Positions 53,357 to 61,464 of a stretch of 64,000 nt of DNA are shown one piece after another. The notes under the pieces were generated by a model that saw nothing but the letters and a program-made list of their open reading frames with translations, ran no database searches and was not told the DNA's origin. Each line of letters begins with the position of its first letter. Within the stretch, counting starts at the first letter, position 1. This DNA comes from Ralstonia condita (lineage in GTDB: Bacteria > Pseudomonadota > Gammaproteobacteria > Burkholderiales > Burkholderiaceae), in contig NZ_CATYWO010000009.1 in the NCBI RefSeq assembly GCF_958405655.1, positions 33,139-97,138 of the forward strand, read 5' to 3'. A program made the position numbers and the translations under genes.

Positions 53357-53382
53357 CAAAAAGGCTCCCGAGGGAGCCTTTC
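53357..53382. terminator. Bidirectional terminator between nagZ and efp
   Basis: AAAGGCTCCC (53360-53369) pairs with GGGAGCCTTT (53372-53381), with As before and Ts after. It separates convergent nagZ and efp and can serve both. Confidence 0.9.
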
Positions 53383-53402
53383 TGATTGGTGCTGCGCTGG
53401 TC

Positions 53403-53978
53403 TTACTTGGCGCGGCTGCGGTATTCGTCCGTACGCGTATCGATTTCGATCTTGTCGCCGGTGTTGCAGAACAACGGCACCTGGATCACGAAATCCTTGT
53501 TTTCGTTGATCTGGGCAGCCTTCAGAACCTTGCCCGAGGACGTGTCGCCCTTGACGGCCGGTTCCGTGTAGATGATTTCGCGGACGACCGTGGTCGGCAG
53601 TTCGACCGAGATGGCTTTCTCGTTGTAGAAGGTCACTTCAACCTTCATGCCGTCTTGCAGGTAGTTCAGCGCGTTGCCCATGCTTTCGGCTTCAACGTTG
53701 TACTGCTCGTACGTGACCGGATCCATGAAGACGTACATCGTGCCGTCGAAGTAGGAATACTCGGCTTCCTTCTTCTCGAGGATGACCTGTTCCATCTTGT
53801 CGTCGGCATTGAATACCGATTCACCGCCTGCTTCGGTCAGCAGGTTCTTGTACTTCATCTTGACGACGGCGCCCGAACGGCCGGAGCGGCTGTACTCGGT
53901 CTTGAGCACGACCATCGCGTCGTTGCCGATCATGAACACGTTGCCAGCGCGGAGTTCTTGCGCGATTTTCAAGGCCAT
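53403..53978 (-). CDS. efp: Elongation factor P
   Basis: Relieves ribosome stalling at polyproline stretches. 191 residues, three beta-barrel domains. The tip loop SRSGRSGAVVK has an arginine (R34, corresponding to R32 of P. aeruginosa EF-P) instead of lysine, which marks the rhamnosylated class modified by EarP; earP is the next gene upstream. The ATG at 53978 gives MALKIAQELRAG, the family start. Confidence 0.96.
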   Translation of the reverse strand: MALKIAQELRAGNVFMIGNDAMVVLKTEYSRSGRSGAVVKMKYKNLLTEAGGESVFNADDKMEQVILEKKEAEYSYFDGTMYVFMDPVTYEQYNVEAESMGNALNYLQDGMKVEVTFYNEKAISVELPTTVVREIIYTEPAVKGDTSSGKVLKAAQINENKDFVIQVPLFCNTGDKIEIDTRTDEYRSRAK

Positions 53979-54094
53979 TTCTAAATTCCTGAAAGATAAG
54001 AGGGTTCGATGCGCGCCAAGCAACGAAGCAACCGCGCGAGTCCCTCGGGTCGCGCGAACCAGGTCAAAGCCGGGGCCGCATATAGATCAGCCCG

Positions 54095-55288
54095 CTATTT
54101 TACCTGTTTTTCGCAGAACGCCACCAGATTCGCGGCGAGATCTCCGAGATGCAACAAGCCCTGCTCCCACGTCGCCGCGCGCGTGCGCAGGGCAGGCGAA
54201 GCAGCCACCAGTGCCGCCCAGTCGAGCGACGCCGGCTTCCCATTCCATGCGTGCCAGAACGTGGTGATGGCATCGGCATCCGCTTGGGCCAGGCCAGCGG
54301 TATAGCGTGCCAGGAAGGCGTCCAGTTTGGTGAGGTGGACGTCGTCGCTTTGCGGGTAGATGTGCCACACAAAGGGGCGTAATGCCCACTGGCCGCGCAC
54401 GAAGGAATCCTCGCCGCGCACGAAGTTGATGTCGCACGCCCAGAGAAGGGCATCGTACTGCTCTTGCGGCACGAAAGGCACCACGGCCACGGTGAGCTGG
54501 TTTCGCGTCCAGCGGGCCCCCGCCCTGGCAGCACCGGCATTGCCCAGAAGTTCAGCGATCTGCGTGGCAGCCAAGCCTTCTGGCACCAGGCAAATCACCG
54601 GTTGCGCGGCGCTTTCCCATTGAGAGACCAGCGTGGGCAGCGCAGGGTTGGCATACGCAAACAGGCTGACGCGCAGGGCGTCCGGGGATTCCCGCATCAG
54701 ATCGTCCACGCCAAGGCGGTGCCATAACGCCTGGCGGGCGGCTGGGCTCGCTTCGAACGTTGCGCGCTGCGCGCCCAGGTGCGACTCGCGCAATACGCCG
54801 CCGGTGTTGCGGGCAAAGCCGGGGAAGAAAAAGTACTTGACCAGCGGCAACCGAGGATGTGGCGATTGCATTGCGTGGTACTCGGATACCCAGTGCTCTG
54901 CGCTCAGATATTCCAGGTTGATCCAGACCGGCGCGGCGCTTTGCCTGGCAAGTTCAGCCATCTGCAGGAGCATCGGCTCGGGGGCGGCGCAGGCGAAGGC
55001 TTCGACCACCACGTCATGCGGTGCGGGGTGCGGATCAGCGGCGAGCAGGTCGGCCACCTGGGCGTCGTTGCCCCAGTGACGGATGTCGACGCCAGACACC
55101 CGTTGTGCCTCGGCTTGCTTGTCGACTGTCGGGCAGAGCTTTTCGAACGAGCGCAGGTCGTCCACCCACAGGCGGACGGTGTGGCCATGCTCCTGAACGA
55201 GCTGACGCGCCAGGCGCCAGCACACGCCGATGTCGCCATAGTTGTCGACGACGCGGCAGAAAATGTCCCAGGACGTGATGGTGCGCAT
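54095..55288 (-). CDS. earP: EF-P arginine rhamnosyltransferase EarP
   Basis: Transfers rhamnose from dTDP-rhamnose to the tip arginine of EF-P. 397 residues; GT-B fold. The N-terminal FCRVVDNYGDIGVCWRLARQ contains D15 and D19, matching catalytic D13/D17 of P. aeruginosa EarP; the nucleotide-sugar site RGEDSFVRGQWALRPFVW is intact. The ATG at 55288 is chosen for family agreement. It lies 116 bases upstream of efp on the same strand. Confidence 0.95.
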   Translation of the reverse strand: MRTITSWDIFCRVVDNYGDIGVCWRLARQLVQEHGHTVRLWVDDLRSFEKLCPTVDKQAEAQRVSGVDIRHWGNDAQVADLLAADPHPAPHDVVVEAFACAAPEPMLLQMAELARQSAAPVWINLEYLSAEHWVSEYHAMQSPHPRLPLVKYFFFPGFARNTGGVLRESHLGAQRATFEASPAARQALWHRLGVDDLMRESPDALRVSLFAYANPALPTLVSQWESAAQPVICLVPEGLAATQIAELLGNAGAARAGARWTRNQLTVAVVPFVPQEQYDALLWACDINFVRGEDSFVRGQWALRPFVWHIYPQSDDVHLTKLDAFLARYTAGLAQADADAITTFWHAWNGKPASLDWAALVAASPALRTRAATWEQGLLHLGDLAANLVAFCEKQVK

Positions 55289-55370
55289 GCGGCAGGGCTG
55301 AGTGACCAATGGGCCAATATTGTAGTCGGCCGCTTGTTCTACACTGATGGCCTCTGAGCCTGCGAACGCC

Positions 55371-57326
55371 ATGCCGTCCAACCCAACGTCACCTGATCTC
55401 CCCGAGACGCCCGGGAACGCCGCACCAGCCGCGCCCGAATTCGATGCGAAGGCGCACATTGCCCGCTTGCCCAACCTGCCCGGTGTCTACCGCTATTTTG
55501 ATGCGCAGGGGAACGTCCTCTACGTCGGCAAGGCACGCGACCTGAAGAAGCGCGTATCGAGCTACTTCAACAAGACGCTGCTGTCGCCGCGCATCGCCAT
55601 GATGGTCTCGAAGATCGCGCGCATCGACACCACCGTCGTGCGCAGCGAGGCCGAGGCGCTGCTGCTGGAAAACAACCTGATCAAGGCGCTGGCGCCGCGC
55701 TACAACATCCTCTTTCGTGACGACAAGTCGTACCCCTATCTCAAGCTGACGCAGCACGCTTATCCGCGGATGGCATATTACCGGGGTGCCACCGACCGCA
55801 AGCACCAGTACTTCGGTCCGTTTCCCAGCGCGCACGCGGTGCGCGAGAGCATGCAGATCCTGCAGAAGGTGTTTCAGCTGCGCACCTGCGAGGACACCGT
55901 CTTCAACAACCGGACGCGGCCTTGCCTGCTGCACCAGATTCATCGCTGCAGCGGGCCCTGTGTCGAGGCCATCGGTCCCGAGGATTACGCTCGCGATGTC
56001 GCCAATGCCGCCGGCTTCCTTCTGGGCCGCCAGGACGAGGTCATGCAGACGCTCCAGGACAAGATGCAGCGCTATTCCGAAGCACTGCAGTTCGAACAGG
56101 CGGCCATCGTCCGGGACCAGATCGGCGCACTGTCCACCGTGCTCAAGCAGCAGTCGGTGGAGGAAGTCGGTAACGCCAGTGACATCGATATCCTGGCCGT
56201 GGCCATCAAGGGCGGTCACGCTTGCGTGAATCTGGCGATGGTGCGCGGCGGCCGGCACCTCGGCGACAAGGCGTACTTTCCCACGCACGTCGAAGAAGGC
56301 GCCGCGATCGTCGGCGAAGATGTCGAGGCCGACGCGCAATCGGCGTCCGCGCGCGATCCGGAACGCGTGGCCAGCGACATCCTCGCAGCCTTTGTCGCGC
56401 AGCATTACCTTGATCAGTTCGTGCCGCCGATATTGGTGGTGAGCCACCCGATCTACGCTACCGACCTCATCGACGCGCTTGCGGAGCAGGCGGGTCGCCG
56501 TGTCTCGGTCGTGCGTCAGCCGCAGGGCGGGCGCCGCGCCTGGCTCGAGATGGCGGAAAAGGGTGCCGAGCTATCGCTGCTCCGCCGGCTGTCCGAGCAA
56601 GGCAGCCAGCAGGCCCGCACGCGCGCGTTGGCCGAGACCATCGGCATCGATCTGGAAGACCTCGCTGCCCTGCGCGTGGAGTGCTTCGACATCAGCCACA
56701 CCGCAGGCGAGGCGACGCAGGCCTCATGCGTGGTCTTCCACAGCCACACCATGCAGAACGGCGAATATCGCCGTTACAACATCCAGGACATCACGCCCGG
56801 TGACGACTACGCGGCCATGCGGCAAGTCCTCACGCGGCGCTATCAGAAGATCGTCGAGCGGGCTGGTGAAGATACGCCCAGCATGCCAAACATCGTGTTG
56901 ATCGACGGCGGGAAGGGGCAGGTGGAAGTGGCGCGCCAGGTGTTTGAGGAGTTGGGTCTCGATATCGGATTGCTGGTCGGCGTGGCCAAGGGCGAAGGCC
57001 GGAAGGTTGGCTTGGAGACGCTCGTCTTCGTCGACGGTCGGCCGTCGCTCGAACTGGGGCAAGGTAGTGCCGCGCTGATGCTCGTCGCGCAGATCCGTGA
57101 CGAGGCGCACCGGTTTGCCATCACGGGCATGCGCGCCAAGCGTGACAAGGCGCGCAATACGTCGCGCCTGGAAGAGATCGAGGGCATTGGCGCCAAGCGC
57201 CGCCAGCGGCTGCTGGCGCGCTTCGGGGGGTTGCGCGGCGTGATGGCCGCCAGCGTCGATGAACTCGCCACGGTGGAAGGCATCTCCCAGACTCTGGCCG
57301 AAGAAATCTACCGTCAGCTTCATTGA
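55371..57326 (+). CDS. uvrC: Excinuclease ABC subunit C
   Basis: Makes the two incisions in nucleotide excision repair. About 651 residues from the ATG at 55371; an in-frame ATG at 55347 adds eight more and cannot be excluded. GIY-YIG nuclease near the N-terminus (PGVYRYFDAQGNVLYVGKARD), UVR motif (about residues 220-255), RNase H-like C-terminal nuclease (VECFDISHTAGE, VLIDGGKGQVE), and two helix-hairpin-helix motifs (EEIEGIGAKRRQRLL). Divergent from earP. Confidence 0.96.
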   Translation: MPSNPTSPDLPETPGNAAPAAPEFDAKAHIARLPNLPGVYRYFDAQGNVLYVGKARDLKKRVSSYFNKTLLSPRIAMMVSKIARIDTTVVRSEAEALLLENNLIKALAPRYNILFRDDKSYPYLKLTQHAYPRMAYYRGATDRKHQYFGPFPSAHAVRESMQILQKVFQLRTCEDTVFNNRTRPCLLHQIHRCSGPCVEAIGPEDYARDVANAAGFLLGRQDEVMQTLQDKMQRYSEALQFEQAAIVRDQIGALSTVLKQQSVEEVGNASDIDILAVAIKGGHACVNLAMVRGGRHLGDKAYFPTHVEEGAAIVGEDVEADAQSASARDPERVASDILAAFVAQHYLDQFVPPILVVSHPIYATDLIDALAEQAGRRVSVVRQPQGGRRAWLEMAEKGAELSLLRRLSEQGSQQARTRALAETIGIDLEDLAALRVECFDISHTAGEATQASCVVFHSHTMQNGEYRRYNIQDITPGDDYAAMRQVLTRRYQKIVERAGEDTPSMPNIVLIDGGKGQVEVARQVFEELGLDIGLLVGVAKGEGRKVGLETLVFVDGRPSLELGQGSAALMLVAQIRDEAHRFAITGMRAKRDKARNTSRLEEIEGIGAKRRQRLLARFGGLRGVMAASVDELATVEGISQTLAEEIYRQLH

Positions 57327-57393
57327 TCGGCGACAATGCCCCATCTTGGCGCGCTGGCCAGTGCTTGCGCGGTGGTTGCCCTCTCGATTTGCC

Positions 57394-57969
57394 ATGCCTC
57401 TCAACTTCCCGATCCTCCTGACCTGGCTGCGTGTGGCCATGATCCCGCTGGTGGTGGGCGTGTTCTACGTACCGGACGCCTGGATGGCGCTGCCCGCCAA
57501 GAATCTCACGGCTGCAGTGTTCTTCATCGTCGCAAGCCTGACCGATTGGTTCGATGGCTTCCTGGCGCGCCGCTGGAACCAGACTTCCGCTTTTGGCGCC
57601 TTCCTCGATCCCGTGGCCGACAAGCTGATGGTGGCCGCCGCGCTGCTGGTACTGCTGGCGCTGGGTCGCGTGTCGGATGTCATTGCGTTGGTCATCATTG
57701 GCCGTGAGATCACGATTTCGGCGTTGCGCGAATGGATGGCGCAGATCGGCGCATCCAAGAGCGTGGCGGTCAATTTTCTTGGCAAGCTGAAGACGACCTT
57801 CCAGATGATCGCGATCCCACTGCTTCTGTTTGAGGGACGGTTGTTCGGCATGATCGACGCGCAGGCGTGGGGTACATGGCTGATCTACGTGGCTGCGGTG
57901 CTCACGCTGTGGTCGATGGCGTACTACATGAAGCTCGCCTGGCCACAGATCCGCGAGCGCGCAAAGTGA
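57394..57969 (+). CDS. pgsA: CDP-diacylglycerol-glycerol-3-phosphate phosphatidyltransferase PgsA
   Basis: Makes phosphatidylglycerophosphate, precursor of phosphatidylglycerol and cardiolipin. 191 residues, several membrane helices. The CDP-alcohol transferase motif DG-xx-AR-x8-G-xxx-D-xxx-D is present in DWFDGFLARRWNQTSAFGAF followed by LDPVADK. The ATG at 57394 gives MPLNFPILLTWLRV. Follows uvrC after 67 bases, the same pairing as E. coli. Confidence 0.95.
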   Translation: MPLNFPILLTWLRVAMIPLVVGVFYVPDAWMALPAKNLTAAVFFIVASLTDWFDGFLARRWNQTSAFGAFLDPVADKLMVAAALLVLLALGRVSDVIALVIIGREITISALREWMAQIGASKSVAVNFLGKLKTTFQMIAIPLLLFEGRLFGMIDAQAWGTWLIYVAAVLTLWSMAYYMKLAWPQIRERAK

Positions 57970-57995
57970 AGCCGCAAAAACTCTTGCGCAACCTG

Positions 57996-58025
57996 TTGAC
58001 GAGGATGATTCTTTTTTGCCATAAT
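57996..58025 (+). promoter_or_regulatory. Promoter of the tRNA-Gly/tRNA-Cys cluster
   Basis: TTGACG (57996-58001), an 18-base spacer and CATAAT (58020-58025), about 78 bases before the first tRNA-Gly. Confidence 0.75.
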
Positions 58026-58102
58026 CTCGTTCTCGCGTTGCAGTGATGTGACGCAACGGTCTGGCAGCACAAAGGGTGTACGGCAGTGCTGGTAGCCAAT
58101 AT

Positions 58103-58178
58103 GCGGGAATAGCTCAGTTGGTAGAGCGCAACCTTGCCAAGGTTGAGGTCGCGAGTTCGAGCCTCGTTTCCCGCTCCA
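58103..58178 (+). tRNA. tRNA-Gly (anticodon GCC), copy 1
   Basis: 76 bases with encoded CCA. GCGGGAA acceptor pairs with TTCCCGC, the D-arm GCTC...GAGC and T-arm with GTTCGAG are intact, and the anticodon loop TTGCCAA gives GCC at 58136-58138. Confidence 0.98.
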
Positions 58179-58231
58179 GTTTTAAATGTGTGGCCGTGTT
58201 GATGTGATGGCGCGGCGGCATAACCGGTTAC

Positions 58232-58307
58232 GCGGGAATAGCTCAGTTGGTAGAGCGCAACCTTGCCAAGGTTGAGGTCGCGAGTTCGAGCCTCGTTTCC
58301 CGCTCCA
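58232..58307 (+). tRNA. tRNA-Gly (anticodon GCC), copy 2
   Basis: Identical over all 76 bases to the copy 129 bases upstream, including the CCA end. Same transcript by layout. Confidence 0.98.
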
Positions 58308-58399
58308 ATTCCGAAGGGAAGCCTTGCTTCCCTTTTTCTTTATCGGCACGGCAAACACGCGGTTCTTCGCGAATTGCTACAATGCGGTGTTGAGCCCCT

Positions 58400-58473
58400 G
58401 GCGGGGTAGCAAAGTGGTTATGCAGCGGCCTGCAAAGCCGTGTACGCCGGTTCGATTCCGGCCTCCGCCTCCA
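58400..58473 (+). tRNA. tRNA-Cys (anticodon GCA)
   Basis: 74 bases with encoded CCA. Acceptor GGCGGGG pairs with CTCCGCC (one G-T pair). Anticodon GCA lies at 58432-58434; T-arm GGTTCGATTCC is normal. Last gene of the tRNA cluster. Confidence 0.97.
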
Positions 58474-58480
58474 GAATGCA

Positions 58481-58510
58481 AAAAAGCCCCGACTTGTTCG
58501 GGGCTTTTTG
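58481..58510 (+). terminator. Intrinsic terminator of the tRNA cluster
   Basis: AAAAAGCCCCGA (58481-58492) pairs with TCGGGGCTTTTT, followed by G and TTTT. It lies eight bases after tRNA-Cys. Confidence 0.93.
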
Positions 58511-59060
58511 TTTTCTGCGTTGGCCCACCGTCTTGTCGATTTCGGAATTCAATATCATCCGCTTACGCAAGTAAGCCGCACGGCACGTGTACGCATTGCT
58601 CACTTTAGCGAACCTTGTCAGTTCATCAGTCTGCGGCGGTGTTTCTTGCGAAAATGCGCGACTACAGAGTGAGGCTGCGCGAGAGTCTGCGCACAGTTAC
58701 CAAAGGATGGGGGCATGGGCGATGGATCTTGTTCCTCTGCCCGCGCACAATCGCCTTGTTCAGACATCATAAAAAATGATAGAACGGCATCAATCCCCAG
58801 TAGGGCGCTTCGCTTTTCACAATTGTTTGCAGTATGGCGGGATTCGCCTTTTAGGATGACTTGGGCTCAAGTCGGTCGCAAGCCGTGGATTCGGTCGTGT
58901 GCGGGCGTCGGTGCCGTACCGGAGGCGGCGGGTGATCGGATGAAGATGCGCCGGCCTAGGATTTGATGACAACGATAAAGGGAGCGCGCCGGCGTCCCCC
59001 GGGAGCGGTGGCCAGTATTGACCATGCGGCCCGACCCGAAACGGCGAAAGGGCAGTCCAG
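58511..59060. other. 550-base region between the tRNA cluster and the response regulator gene
   Basis: I find no convincing gene; the short open frames have no family resemblance or ribosome binding site. The A/T-rich stretch near 58757-58790 may hold the promoter of the downstream operon, but I cannot name clear -35 and -10 elements. Confidence 0.6.
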
Positions 59061-59774
59061 ATGGCGATACGAATTGCCTCAGTGGAAGACAATCAGGCGC
59101 AGTCGGAGTTGATTCGCGAGATCCTGACAGCGTCCGGATACGAATGCGAGTGTTTCAGTAACGGGGACGCCTTTGTGAAGGCATTGCGGGATCGGACGTT
59201 CGACCTGCTGTTGCTTGACTGGCAGTTGCCCGATATCAGCGGTATCCAGCTGGTGAGCTGGGTGCGGCAGACCGTCGGACCGGCACTGCCCGTGCTGTTT
59301 CTGACCAATCGCTCGCTGGAAGACGATGTGGTGCAAGGGCTGGCTGCCGGCGCCGACGATTACGTCATCAAGCCGGTGCGCCGCGCCGAACTGGTGGCGC
59401 GCGTGGGCGCGCTCTTGCGCCGCGCAGCGCCGCGCACGAACGAGTCGCTGGAGCGCATCTGCGTCGGCCCCTACGCGGTCGATCCGGTGGGACGCGCTCT
59501 GGCGCTGCACGGTCTGCAGGTCGAACTGTCGCCGCGCGAGTTTGATCTGGCGCTGTATCTCTTTCGCAATGTCGGCAAGCTCGTGCCGCGTGAGTTGATC
59601 GAGCACGCCGTCTGGGGCCGCAGCATCGGCCCGGATTCACGCACGCTGGCCACGCATATCTCCAAGCTTCGGCTGAAATTGGATCTCAACCAGAAGAACG
59701 GCGTGCGGCTGGTTTCGGTGTATTCGCATGGCTATCGGCTGGAAACCACCCAGGAAGACGGTGAAGCAAGCTGA
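59061..59774 (+). CDS. OmpR/PhoB-family response regulator
   Basis: 237 residues. Receiver domain (1-120) with acidic pair E9-D10, phosphoacceptor D53 (LLLLDWQLPD), T82 and K104 (DDYVIKPV). Winged-helix DNA-binding domain (about 130-230: LSPREFDLALYLFRNVGKLVPRELI, LATHISKLRLKL). It heads a three-gene run whose last member is a histidine kinase, its likely partner. Target genes are unknown. Confidence 0.93.
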   Translation: MAIRIASVEDNQAQSELIREILTASGYECECFSNGDAFVKALRDRTFDLLLLDWQLPDISGIQLVSWVRQTVGPALPVLFLTNRSLEDDVVQGLAAGADDYVIKPVRRAELVARVGALLRRAAPRTNESLERICVGPYAVDPVGRALALHGLQVELSPREFDLALYLFRNVGKLVPRELIEHAVWGRSIGPDSRTLATHISKLRLKLDLNQKNGVRLVSVYSHGYRLETTQEDGEAS

Positions 59775-61464
59775 CGCAACAACGGGTGATCGGATGCGGC
59801 GCGCCGCGTGGTTCGGCGCGTTCGTTCTTTTTGGCGGTGCCGCACAGTTCGCGACAGCGCAGCCTTCCGGCGCCGACGGGACAGATTTTCTCTACCACGT
59901 CCAGCCGGGTGACACGCTGATCAGCCTCGCTGGCCGCTACATGGACAGCGCGGAGGGCTGGCGCCTGCTGCGGCAGCGCAACCGCGTTGCGAACCCTTAT
60001 CGCCTGCAGCCTGGATCCGTGCTGCGCATTCCTTTCAACCGGATTCCCGTGGTGCCCGCGGCGGTGCGTGTCGTGTTTGCGCGCGATGCCACCACAGCGG
60101 ACGGCAAGCCGCTGCAGGTTGGCATGACGCTCGCAGAAGACGCACAGATCGACACGGGCGACAAAGGCGTCGTGACGCTTGCATTTGACGATGGCACGCG
60201 CGTGAGTGTGCCTCCCGGTAGCCGTGTCGCGCTCACGCGTGTGCGTGCTTTTGCGCGAGCGGGGCTGATCGATGTGCGGCTGCACGTCAAGCAGGGCGAG
60301 GCTGAATCGGATGTGTCGCCGCGAAAGCGCGGTGTGGGCCGCTACGAGATTTCCACCCCCGCGCTCGTGACCGGCGTGCGCGGCACGCGATTCCGCGTGC
60401 AGGCGAGCGCGGGTGCATCGACGAGTTCGGTGCTGGAGGGGAGCGTTGCCGCAAGGGGAGGGGGGCAGACGCAGTCTGTCGAGGCCGGTTTCGGCGTGCA
60501 GGTGTCAGGCGGGCGCATCAGGCGTGTGGCGCTGCCGCGTGCACCCAGGCTCGACGCCGTTCCCGAGCTTGTGCAGACGCCGTGCTTCCGGGCGACCTGG
60601 CAACCGGTCAAAGGTGCCGTTTCATACCGCGCGGCAGTCGCGCGCGATGCCGCATTGACCGAACTGAGCGCCTACCAACTGGGCGCGACTCCCGGCGCGA
60701 CGCTGTGTGGCAATGAGGACGGCGATTACACCCTGGTGGTGCAGAGTGTCGACGCACTCGGCTTGACCAGCGTCTCGGCCACGCGGCCCTTTACCGTGCG
60801 CTTGCACCCCGAGCCGCCGTATCCGATCCAGCCTGCCAGCGGCAAGACTTACCGCAGCGGCGGGGTGGCGTTTGCGTGGGGTGCTGTGTCCGATGCACGC
60901 AGCTATGACGTGCAGGTCGCCGGCGCGCAGAGTTTCGCGTCACCGGTCATCCAGCAGCACGGGGAGGCGGTGCGCATGACCAAGACGTTGGGCGCCGGCA
61001 CCTGGTGGTGGCGCGTGCGCTCGGTGGCGGATGGCGGCAAGACCGGCCCGTGGAGCGACGCACTGCGCTTTCGCACGCTCGACATACCGGCCGACGCAGC
61101 GCCGCCAGCTACCGCCGATGGCGGCAACGACGGCATGCTGCACACCCACTGGCCCGAACTGGCGCCCGAATTGACGGCCGCCGGCGCGCGTACTCGGCTG
61201 CAACTGGCCAGCGAACCCAGCTTCGCAAAGCCCCTCGTCGACATCGTCAGCAATCGCAGCGAAGCCGCCATTCCGCAGCCGCCGGCCGGCAGGTATTACA
61301 TCCGTACCGGCGTGGATCTGGGCGACGCGGCGGACGTCGTCTATTCCGGACCGCAGCGTATTGATATTGGCGCCTTCGTCGGCGATTCAGCGCGCAGCCC
61401 TGTGCAGAGCGGCGGCGGCAACCTGTTGCTTGATGATGGGTCCCAAGGACCACGCCTGCGCTGA
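59761..61464 (+). CDS. Secreted LysM-FecR protein of a two-component operon
   Basis: 567 residues. The GTG at 59761, with AGGAAGA upstream and a 14-base overlap with the regulator gene, is preferred; ATG at 59794 is an alternative. Signal peptide about 12-33 (ATA-Q). LysM domain about 43-92 (YHVQPGDTLISLAGRYM), predicted to bind peptidoglycan. FecR domain about 104-215, ending with the family signature TPALVTGVRGTRFRV. Three fibronectin III-like repeats follow (about 270-530), with WQPVKGAVSY, WGAVSDARSYDVQV and a weaker third. Usually FecR proteins pair with ECF sigma factors; none is present here. Confidence 0.88.
   Translation: MKQADATTGDRMRRAAWFGAFVLFGGAAQFATAQPSGADGTDFLYHVQPGDTLISLAGRYMDSAEGWRLLRQRNRVANPYRLQPGSVLRIPFNRIPVVPAAVRVVFARDATTADGKPLQVGMTLAEDAQIDTGDKGVVTLAFDDGTRVSVPPGSRVALTRVRAFARAGLIDVRLHVKQGEAESDVSPRKRGVGRYEISTPALVTGVRGTRFRVQASAGASTSSVLEGSVAARGGGQTQSVEAGFGVQVSGGRIRRVALPRAPRLDAVPELVQTPCFRATWQPVKGAVSYRAAVARDAALTELSAYQLGATPGATLCGNEDGDYTLVVQSVDALGLTSVSATRPFTVRLHPEPPYPIQPASGKTYRSGGVAFAWGAVSDARSYDVQVAGAQSFASPVIQQHGEAVRMTKTLGAGTWWWRVRSVADGGKTGPWSDALRFRTLDIPADAAPPATADGGNDGMLHTHWPELAPELTAAGARTRLQLASEPSFAKPLVDIVSNRSEAAIPQPPAGRYYIRTGVDLGDAADVVYSGPQRIDIGAFVGDSARSPVQSGGGNLLLDDGSQGPRLR

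Noticed and set aside
57336..57707. A 123-codon frame overlapping the pgsA start
   Set aside because: Out of frame with the clear PgsA motif and with no family match.
58587..58966. Short frames of 61 and 83 codons downstream of the tRNA cluster
   Set aside because: No Shine-Dalgarno or recognisable domain; length is expected by chance in GC-rich DNA.
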